Shown: positions 43,201 through 55,200 of the stretch, piece after piece | Layout of the letters: the number at the start of each line of letters is the position of its first letter | Numbering within the stretch: position 1 is the stretch's first letter | NCBI GenBank assembly: GCA_963513935.1 | Contig: OY740770.1 | Coordinates: 87,083,267-87,147,266 of the forward strand | From: Aphrophora alni | Taxonomy: Eukaryota > Arthropoda > Insecta > Hemiptera > Aphrophoridae | Length of the DNA stretch: 64,000 nt | Direction of reading: 5' to 3' | Position numbers and translations under genes: made by a program | Notes under the pieces: model-generated | The model's database searches: none | Told to the model about the DNA's origin: nothing | The model's input: the letters and a program-made list of their open reading frames with translations, nothing else

Positions 43201-46200
43201 AATCCAAAATTGTGCAAACTTTTGTTGAAAATTTTATTGATCTGCTCAAAATTATGAAAAGTAAAAAAAAAAATACAAATCACCAGATATTATGCAGCGG
43301 CTATGGAAGTTTGCGAAAAAACAATTCTAAATAAATTCATTTTGTTGGAAAGCCTCCGGACAGTTGAGGCGGTAAATATAAATATTTGGTAAAAACTTTT
43401 TTTGAAGATGTTATTTTGTTTGGACCGTTTCGTCTACACTAAAACATCTTTAGGCTTTGCAAATTAACAAATTAATAATTTCAACACCCCTTATAAGAAA
43501 AAAACACTTTAACATAATGATAAAAAGGTGCAACTTTTTGTGGTAAAATTTACTGTCACTTTTTTAAAATGTTTTGCTTTTACAATAAATTACAAAGCTT
43601 GAAGATATTTCAGTGTGAAAAAACGCATTAGCATATTTCCGAACAAAGACTCTTAGAGAATCTTTGAAAACAAGGTTTTTATCTAATATGTATATATCAA
43701 CTAATTGCTTCCTTATTCCAACTGGTGTTATTCTTTCTTCTTCTAAGTATAAGAGTGGTTATTGCACGGTTAACGGAGGGAAACTTTTAACTGACTATTT
43801 TTACTTGAAAGTTAGTTCATACATTCTTTTTATAAATGAAAACTTACAAATTTAAAACCTTATTAATGTAGGGTGACACAGCCAACTCGATACTCTTGGT
43901 GTTATCTATTATTTGACAAAAGATAAACCTATGTTTATTAATTTTGTTTCTTCACTATTGAATTCTTAGAATTTATACGGTAGCGTTTAACATTAGTTAT
44001 TGTATCAAATATTTAATAATATAATACTAAAGATGGATTCGTAAGACACCAAAGGGAAATCACCAAATTATCAGTAGCTATATTTGTTTCACCCTTACTT
44101 TTAACTACTTACCAAGTGCGCCTCGGAGAACCATTATGGAACAGATGTCAAGGATTTCACCAATACCTAAGTACCACCATTACCTATGAAGGAAGGAAGG
44201 AGATATGTGGCCACAATAAGAAAAGCAATTAACAAATTGTTTTTCAAAAACAAACAACGGTAAATTGATTTTAAAAGAGATTTATATATACAACGAATTC
44301 TCAAACACAAGATAGTCTGTTCAATGTATAAGCTGTAGGCAAGCCCATTAGTGGTTTTCGCAGTATAATTATTATGAATGTATGATAATATCTAGAAAAA
44401 TGGAATGAAATAAATAAATGAACTTCTTCTACTACTATATTTGATATACAGGCCACCCAAAACCTATGTTATTTCAATATAAAACCGAACTACCAAACTA
44501 ATAAAATAATCTCTTACAGCAAGAAGAAAAAACAAAACACTATAATATCTAACAAACAAATAATTTAATATAATTATTCATTTCAACTTTTACTTGTCTT
44601 TTTAAGTGGATTATAACAAAGTTCGGTGTTTTTCCTTCTTAGATAATACTGAACTTCCTCACAGATAAAGCTTAAAATTTTAAAACAATAATACAGAGTG
44701 TTATGATCAAATAGTGGACGAATGAGACAAAAATGTGAAGCTCCGTACTTAGGCTTAGACTCAGAATCCACGTTTTGTCCCACAAAGGTGACTATCGAAA
44801 TTTCTCCCTTTCAATTAGAAGCCCACAATATTTATTACAATTATTAAATTAGTAAACGGCACTACAATACAAAGACATAAACCCACTCCGCCTACAAAAT
44901 TGTTTGATATTTCTGAGACGCCCACTCAAAACGTCTCTGTTGACTTTTGCTAAATAAACCTGAATAATTCCCGGGAAATATTTAGCTAGGATAGTGATAC
45001 ATATTATAACACATGTTTAATATTTGTTTCTACGCACGTTATTCATGCCAATGCTAATAAAATAAACACTTTGACACCTGTAGGTTTTAACTCTTTCTTT
45101 AATTGAAAGATTAAAGTTTAAAAATCATTTACAATAAAAATTTTAAAAAAATATCGTTCAAATTTGATGCACTTAATAATTATACAATTAACATCTTAAT
45201 CTACTACTTATTCTAATATTCTAAGTACATAGTTAAATGCAAGTTACTTATTCTACAATGTCTTAATCTAGAATAAAGAAATAAGAGTGCATCAGAATTT
45301 TTTACTTTTATATTATTTTGATAAAATGCTCCGGCTAACTGAAATTTATTATTTATTTATTTAATTTACTTTCTCTTTACGGGTTCGTTAGGTTCTTTGG
45401 TGACTATAATTTACCTAATATAAAATAGAATTCGGTGGTAGTTTGTTGAATTGAAATTGTCCATTATTTGTACTTATCGACTCTGAAGTTCTATTACAGC
45501 TCCAATGTTCCTGGTTCTTTGAAAGTGGTTCCCGCGTAGACTGCCAGTAGATGGATTGATTTGCCTTAATCTTTTTGACGAATCTTCTATTCTTCATACA
45601 CTTTTATTTTCACACACTTTTGTGACAACGATTACTTTTTAATTTATTCCATGATTATTCCTGTTCAAACACTTGTAGAATGACGCTATTACTCACGCAC
45701 TTTTACGACGACGACTCTTTTAAACGTATAAACGGCGATTATCTTTTAACTATACTTCGAGGATTATTATTAAATACTTGTACAAAACGACGCAGTTACT
45801 ATTTAATTTCGACCGTTGATTTCGGCTCAATCTTTCACAACATTTTTATTTTTGCTACTAAAGAAACACTTTCTCTGGAACACCCTTCTTCAATAAGTTA
45901 ACAACCAAAAAGACCCTTTGCGCTTCTCTTCACCCTTATTTATAATTTTTATTTTCAATTGCTTTATTCCGATCCTCTTCCATCATTGGCTTATTTTAAA
46001 TCTTTTACGTTACTTCAGAACTGACGCAATTCCTTTCATTGGTCCTTTTTCAAATAATTTCGGTTGAAGGCATTGGCTTTTTAATGGTTTATTTGACTCC
46101 TTGAGGTCCGTGACTGACATTAGAACCGTTTTTCTAGCTGTCAATCCTTTCAACTCTTCACAATTTATGGCCTGCCGAGCACTGACCTTTTGGGAGCCCT

Positions 46201-49200
46201 CTATTACGTTACAATATTTATATTACAAAAATATATTAACATATTTCGGATATGAGAAAATATTATAAATATAAAAGCTTTCAAATAATTATTAATATCC
46301 TAGGTAAATAACTTAATTAACAATAGTTATGAATATGTGCTTTCAAATCCTTTAAAACATTTATTAATGTCATATGTAATTAACTCAAATCACAATAATA
46401 TTAGGATATGTGATCTCTTGTTTCCTTACATAACAAAGATAATTTGTTCTTGAATATAATTTGAGCCAAAGTCGGCTAGTTTTAATTTACAGTTTCTCAA
46501 AGTAGCTTCAAATAATATTAAAACAATTATAATTATTTTTGGTAAAATTCTATTAAATATAATAAAAGGCCAAATCAATTTAAATTGTTAATTTACTTAA
46601 TTGAATCAATTAAGAATTATTTGTTGTTATCATTTTGTTTTTTCCGATTACAATATATGAGGTTAATTCCAAGCAATGGCGTTTGTAATTAAAATATTTT
46701 GGTGGGATAAATATAAGAGTGTTATTTTTATTTGCACCTTGGATTGGACTGGACATTATTCTGCGTTGTTTTCGCATAGAGGGTAGACAGTACGTTCTAC
46801 CATTAAAGTAAATAGAACTTAAATTCAAGAACAAATTCAGTTGAATTACAAGTTTCAAGGCACGACCACAGAAAACAGTCAGTTTGAAGAAGATTATTTG
46901 TGCGTGAGATTGTTCAATAATATGGAATCTTAACTCTTAGCAAACGTGCGACTAAAAATACGGGTCAACATAAGATAGAATATGTTACATTTTTCACTAG
47001 CTTCCCACAGCCTAATATCATTGACAAATTAGGCAGTACAGAAACATTTCAATTTAAGTGTAAAAATGAAACAAAATAGTTTAAAATTTTATATCTAATA
47101 CTAGTTGAACTGGAGTAGTGGCAGGAGGTTACAATCGAAATGTAACAAAACGTTGAACCCCAGAAATTATTTAACCGATCTTCACGATGTTTGATAAATA
47201 GAAATCAATATTGATTGTCAGAAGATGGATTATTAATTTTTAGTCTGAGTCAAAAGTTCTAACTAACAAAAAATTTCAAATACACTCAGAATGCAGAAAG
47301 TAAAAAATAAGACATTCTATATGTCATTTAACATTCTGAGAATCATTTAACAATTTTCAGCACACAAGTCTTATGACAAATATATGGGTGTAAGCTCATC
47401 AAGCATGGGAAACCTTCCGACATAACCATCTGATGTTATATTGTCTTAATTCTTATAGTATCCAAAATGAAAACGTGACAATTTCTTACGTTTAAGAATG
47501 TAGTTCAAATTTGAGGAAAATTTCCCACATTTTGTAGTATCATTATGAAATATTCCCTAACACGCAGTAATGACTTTTCCCATAGTGTGAGATATAAATA
47601 ACGAGATCAAGTAATGACAGTACATAGAATGCCTGCAGATCTACAAGTGTAAGAAACGATGCGATGTTGTCTATTATTGAACAGAGGAGCCTGAAATCAG
47701 TTGTTTATAGCCAGTTGATTTACTGTTTCCGATATATTAGTTTACATAGTTGTTTTCAAAATGGATCAAATTATTTATTGTATTTATTAACTGTGCAGTA
47801 AAAAGATAATGATATGATTTGAGCAAATAAAAGTTATGTGAAACATTTTACCACTAGTGAACGCCCTTCGGCCTTTAAAATGTAAAACGAGAAACCTTGA
47901 ACACAATTTTATGTAGCACTCATTCTACTACAGCTAGTTTGTATAATTTTTAAAACCAGGACTAGTTTGGTCAAAATTAGTGTAATTAGAATCTGATGTC
48001 AATCTAAGCTCCCATTTAGAGTTAAATAAGCATTTTCAATGTTTCTCTTTCACAAAACATTCTCCTTCGAGATATTTAATTAATTCTTGAATAGAGTAAA
48101 GTCGTTATTTGCACCTGAGGTTGTGTTTGAATCTCGTTATATGTCAATTTATTCTACAGTACATGAGAGCCATTAAAAGTAGACAGTAACAGAAAGATTA
48201 TAGTTATCACAGCTTTGATATAATGAATATTTTATTTATAATCTGATACAAAAATTGTAAAGTGATAAGAGATTTAATGTGAATGGTTTAATTTGTTGAT
48301 ATGCACAGAAATTAATTAACGTTTATAGTTACATTATTATTCTCAACTAATCATGTTATATTTTAATTAGCAGCATAAATTGGAATGTTTATTACGATTT
48401 GAAGATTCGGAAGAGTATTGCCCTTGATTTGTTGTTTTAAGGAGATTAATATGATATCAATGTTTATGAATCTCAATAAATCATTTATATTACTGCCAAT
48501 AATTTAATAGAAGTATTAGAATTTATTAGTGATATTTATTTAGTTATAATATAATCAAATGAAATTGCTGGTTAAAGTTAAAGTACATTAAAAATGATGA
48601 TTTTCTTTGTGAAGCAGCAATTTCATTTTATTGTACATACCTACACAAAGATCACTAATATCGTTTCCAAATGTTACAAAAGTATTTATATAAAAGTTGT
48701 CTGAATGTTCCGCTACAGCTAATAATATATTTAAGTTCTTTTACAAATTCAGAATATTTTCGTCTGCTTGAATTACGTTTGTAATTACGTAATGTAGCGT
48801 ATGACTTCAAAAGAATACTTTTAGTGAAAGAATCGACCCAACTGCCTGTTGCCTTCTAAAATGTATCTGCTCAATTTTTTTTTATTTATCAACTATTTTA
48901 TAAAAACACTTTAATTCAATAATTAGTATATACTGTACTTAGAACAACTATAATAAAATAGTAGCGTGGTTAACAAATACCATACCATAATATTGCATGT
49001 TCGTTAACCAAATAAATACAAAATTACTATCATTTACCGATAAAATAAATAAACAATATAATATTTTTGACAAATCAACAATTTAAAGAAAAATTCAATT
49101 GATATCAAATAATTGAAGATCAACAAATGCGAAAACTAATAATATAACGCAATATGATTTTTTAAATAATTAACGGTCTTCATATTTAGTTTGTTATTAT

Positions 49201-52200
49201 AATGCGTCATGTATCTTTTATTATCAGTATAAATTGCAATGAGTATTAAGACCTTAAACTTTAAAACAGTTTCATTTCAAATGATATCAATGTTTGTTAA
49301 TACAGATTAAAAAAAAAGTTTTAATACATAAAACAAAACATAGGTGAGCTAGCTCATTGCTACAAACACAACACTTCACCACAGTAATTTTGTCTTAAAT
49401 AGCACTACAACATAGAGTATAAACTAGAATATAAATGCTGGACAGATTTTCTCAGAATTCTCAGCGGGGGGGGTGTAAACATAGTGTATACTCTTAGTTT
49501 GTGCTGTTTTGTTCACCATTACACAATGGATGAGAGCGTTTTCGGAACGAAAATGCAGCAAGTGTATTCATTATGGCGCTAACTGGCTTCAAATATAACG
49601 TCATTAAGTCGCCGATAAGTACAATCTGTTTCTCAAGATTACTGACAACATCATTGTAGGCAAGTCTTAGCTTAATCCTACTGTACTGTACAACTGTTTA
49701 TTGTGCTTAGCGTAGTGAGGACGCTAAACAACACTACGTGACAAAATAAACGTCTTGATATTTAAAACGTATCTAGACAAACGGTAGCCTATATTGTTTT
49801 TGCCAATTATTTCTGAACCGTGTAGTTTTTATTTATTTTTTTAAAATTTTTTTACTTGTTATTTTGAAACGGGTTTTGGTCTTTTCATTTAACTAAAATT
49901 TTAATCTAATCGGTAGAGACGATTTTGATAAATTATTTCTATACTCAGGTTTATACCTATTTTTACACTGTCTAGTGGTCTAAAACTCACTTCGTAAAGG
50001 TTACCGCGGTTTCAAAATCTTAGCGTTTCATAATCAAGCCGAAAAATTAGACAATTTCCTAGATGTAAATCGTTATTAAGATTATAAAACGCATTCGCAA
50101 CACTTCAAATCACAATTATAACAAAACAAAAACGAATAAATATAGTTTATATTTTGGCCAAAACGACATTTAGTGCAACTTGTATACTGTTCACGATTTA
50201 ACTCACAGTTTTGAATAATTAAACTAATAAAATAAAGAAAAGTCAAGAGATATGGTCAAAATGTGCCAACTTTATAAATTTGTTCCGTATTATTATGAAA
50301 GTTTAAATATTAATTAAGTGTTTTAAATATCCGTCCATAAATATGTTTACTATTTATTAAACTTAATTACTGTTTTATAGAATTCTGAATGCCTAGATGA
50401 TTCAACTCTTTTTAGCTAGATAAACAGTTTGCGAATAACTATTATGACATATATCAGTTATTGTGAGAGTTTTTCAGTTATTATCTTATTATTCTTTTCG
50501 TAAAGAGCTTTGGTTAAAAATTCACGGATTATGTTTTAAAAAGGAGTATCACTTTGAAAATGTATCTATTGTACATTTAAGGTCAGATACTTTAACTATC
50601 TTTACATTGCCCAGAGTTGATTGTTTCCACTTCCTACATTGATTTGAAACAGTTTTCTAAAAATATAAATTGTCCATAATAAAAAAGTACTGGTCTTGAT
50701 ATTTTCATTGCTAATAGTGCCTTAAGAATCATGTTGCTAGTATCCAAGTCACTATTGTTTTACCTAACAATTTAATTACCTTATATGGTTTCCGCCAGGT
50801 GACTTCTTTTTTTAAACACTCTTTTAAGTGTTTAAAAAAAAAGAAGAAGAAGAAGTCACCTGGCAGAGACCATATAAGGTAATTAAATTGTTAGTTACTA
50901 GTGACTTATTACTTAACGTAAATAAGGGCCCTATTCCTTTCCTAATTCATGTTTATTCCCTTTATTGAAACCTAGTTAATATCTTCATATTATTTTTTCT
51001 CTTTCCTTTTTCAATTGAAATTTTATATCATTTATTTTTACAGCAACATATTTTTATGGATTATCAATATCATTATGTCATGTTAGGCTTTGCGATTAAA
51101 TATAGTTTTTGTTATAATATATATGTTATGATTTTTATTTAAAGAAGATTTAAGATTTATTGTTATACAGTATGTAATTTTTTTTGTCGCTATTGCCATA
51201 CTCAACTTCCAGGTATTCCCAAGGACAGGGATATATACCGTTAGACGCTTTCACTTAGGTCATTGAGGTTCTACTTTAATAGGTCGTTACACCTAAAGCA
51301 GGGTGCAGGGGAGAATATGGCAGTTTAGTTTTAAAATTTCTATATATTATTTCAGATCCCTCCGATGATGGTAACTTGGTTACCGAAATGTACATAAGGG
51401 AACTATAAAACATAGAGCAAATAATTTTTTATTTTATTTGTGTGTTTGTGTGTGTGTGTTATTGTACCAAACTTTTGGTAGGAGTTTAGTGTTTTAATTT
51501 AATAATAATATTGTAGAGTTACAATTAACGTTAAATTAGTACTTGTATCAGTATCAATGTCATTATCACCGCACTGATAGGTTTTGATAACGTAATGGTA
51601 AATTGATGAAAACAGCCTGATATACTAAGAATAAATAGTTGAAAGACTACAATAATTTAAAATATATCAGAAGATTCTAAAAACTACGTTTTGTGTCTTG
51701 ATTTAATATTGTTGAATTGAAACAGCTCACATATTTACTCAGCAACACATTGAACTTTAGTTTTAAATATGAAATATGGTACTAAGTCTTCTTGATGTTT
51801 AGATTTAATTGCACTATATTAGACCACTTTTACCTTAATCTTATAGGAAAATGTTCAACTTTAAAATTTATTGACTGTTACTGCAGTAGAAAACACTGCC
51901 AAATACCGAATTAGTCCAGGTTCAAATAATTACCATTATTTCTTTTTCTAAAAGGCTTAAGTATAAAGAAAATATATAATAGTTTAATTAGAGCTGAAAG
52001 TGATTGATTTTGTATTCTTCATCATGTTAAGTAAAAGTAATCCATAAAAAATTGATTACTCTGGTTTGTTTTCCTATATATTTTGTAAGCTGTTAAGGTA
52101 TGATGATTTAGTAGACAAACTTTGTGACGGTTAGACGAAATACTCACACACCCATCCTGGGTTTGGCGGATTTTGAATTGTCAAAATATCTTCCAAAGGC

Positions 52201-55200
52201 TGATGTATCGATTGTCCGAGGCTCATTATGAAGGCGGTTACATCCAAAATGGCAGTTAGCTATCAGAAAAAACCATATTACAAATCTTCATGATGAGTTA
52301 CAAAGTGTTTCCAATATATGCAGTCTAAATCCTCGCAACGCTTTGGGGAAATCACTTTTTAGCTGTCGGTTACAAGTCGTTTTGCATCAAGTATTAAAAT
52401 ATTTTACCTAGTAACCTGGAAACTTTGGTTAAATTTAATTTAAATTAAATAATCGATAAAAACAGTTGATGACGTAACATAATTAATTAGCTTAATTAAA
52501 TTGTCATTATTATTTTAATTATTGAGTGAGAGAAGGCGTGAGTTAACAGAAATTAGAAAATACCGTTTACACAACCAATCATGAATTTTTTTTTTTTATT
52601 AAACAAAATTTTTATGGAACTATGTGTACGGGGGGGGGCACCATTCAACAAAATATTAATTGTGCGAAATAGAAATTTGATTTTGAACATTACATATAGT
52701 TACAACCCATGTTTATGTGTAATTGTATATAAATATATGTATCTGAAGAACATAAACTGATCCATTGTTTTATATGTGTAACTGTTATGATCCTCAGTTT
52801 AAGTTTCTTAGGAAGAAAAATACAATTATTCTTACGCACACATTAATGTGTGTATATAACGAATTATTTGAACTATTTTTAAAACAATTAAACTGTTTTC
52901 TTCTTCTTTTTAATGTAAAAAGTTTTATATCTTGTATTTTTTAAAGAGTTTATATATCTTTTATAATTTGTAAGATGTTTAAATATTATATTTTCTGTAA
53001 TGGACGAAATGAGACAATAGTAAAACGTGTTACCATCAATTCGTAACACAGCTGACTGTAAGAATTGGTGATTTTCGAAGATCTATCTTCTATGGTATTT
53101 TAGCATATAACACAATCTAGCTTCAAAAAATTTTCTTATATATCGAACTTCAACTTAATTTAACCCGAATATCTATGATAAATTTCAGTTATAAACAATC
53201 TTGTCCAAACTTTTATCAAATTCCTACACACTTCAGTGGTTTTACAAACTACTATTATTTATATCTACACTAGGATAAAAGTGGGTGAAAGGAAGGGAAT
53301 ACCTACATAACAATTTACATGAAACGAGGGTAACATCCAATGGACTGTTCTAAACACATTCATAACTTTCACTTTTCTTCCTTCAGAAAATGTTAAACAT
53401 AGTATCCCAATTATGACTCTCTAACAGTATGGTCCAGGTTAGATTACGATAAGCAATGACTTACAAAAACTTACTACTTGCTACAAACTTTCAATACCTT
53501 GGTAGATAGTTTTCATAAATTATGAACCTAAAAAAAGTAAGCTCGTGCTTATTTACTATATAAATAAATACTCTGTACTACCGTATGTAAATACAAATAT
53601 ATACAAAGTGATTCTATTAACTTGGCTTCTATTGGGATTTTGGAAAATATTTGTTTTGCAATGAAATTTAAATGGGGGATATTTCCTACTTAATACTGAG
53701 AAGTAAACATTAATATTTCAAATTTTGAAAACTAGAGACTATTTTCCAATACAGTGGACAAGTTTAAATTGTGTATAGAAACCCAAATATTATTACGGTT
53801 TTGGATTCTATGCTAAATGTTTCATACTTGGTATTGTTTTGGATAAACTCAACCGTTTAGGTATAAATTGTACTTGAAATTTATAGTTTTAGATTGCTTA
53901 AAGACTGTAGCTACTTGGGGTAGGATACTTAATAATTTCTATATAAAAGATACATACAACAACATATTTTATAAAAAATACACATTAAAAAAAATTGTAT
54001 ATCCCTAAAAAACTTTAAAATAGACTCTAGACTAAAAGACTAAAGATAAAATTAAGAGGCAAATCACAAAGAGAGTTGTTACTGAAGATGTTGGGATACA
54101 CAGTCTAGGTTATTTGGAAGCTAATCCCAATTTATTCACCAGAGAAGCAGTTCAAATCATACTAGTGCCTAACAGTTCTGTGGAAATAGTTTTACATAAC
54201 TACAACCTTACAAACCATCTGCACATCAAGATTTTATCCCTAATGAAAGAGGAGACTCGATTTTAGCAGTTGGCAATCGTATCTTGGCATTTCTATCAAA
54301 GCAATTGAACTTGTGCTCTCTGTTACATAATTTTGGAAAAAGATTTGCTGCTATCCTTTGAAAATATCCTTAAACCAAAGAATTCAGCTAATGTTCCAAC
54401 AGGATTTTAGCATCAGCACACAATCGAGAGAATGTCTTAACGCTCACTTCTCAGGCATATGGATATCTGCCTACGGACCCGTTACCTAGGACAGCGATGT
54501 GTCCGTACAATGACGCCCCTAGACTAGTTTTATGGGGATACTTAAAATACCAAATGTACGTATTTCTTTCACTAAAACATAACGGGCTATTTTCATTGGA
54601 TGAAATGAGAAACAAAATTAGTGAGTTACTAAGTGACATTTATGAAAACACCATGGCGTCGGGAGTGAACGATGTGTATGGAAGAGCGAGTTAAGCGTGC
54701 TGCTACGTTAACGGCAGCCAGTTTGAAGAATTAATGTAATATAGTATTTCTGACAATTATTATGTAAACAAAGAAACACAATTCATAAATTGTCTGCTTT
54801 GATTCTTTTATGAATAATAGATAGCAGATATGTGTTATAGTTTATCTAGTTATCAAACGACTTAAACTAATAATAGCTAGAACTTTCGACAATCTACGTA
54901 GGTACAACTCAGCTTATCTTGTTATTTAAAAATTATTTTTAGATATGGATATTTCTTGCCACAATATTGAAATAATCAGAGATAAGGAAAAACTTAATAA
55001 CACAATTTATGGTTTTTACAGATCTATAAAATGATATATCATTAAAAAAAATCGAAATCTTTCAACTATAATGCTTTGAAAAATTCAAACACCTTTATAA
55101 AAAAAATAATTAATTTTGTCTAGAGCTTTTATTTTATGTACAGGTCAACTTATATTTACATTTGACAATTTAGAAACATACTATCCCCCTTTCCAACTTA

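Noticed and set aside
46596..46614. Small palindrome CTTAATTGAATCAATTAAG
   Set aside because: AT-rich palindromes of this length are expected by chance.
46610..46858. 82-codon minus-strand frame
   Set aside because: No recognisable domain, no promoter or splice support.
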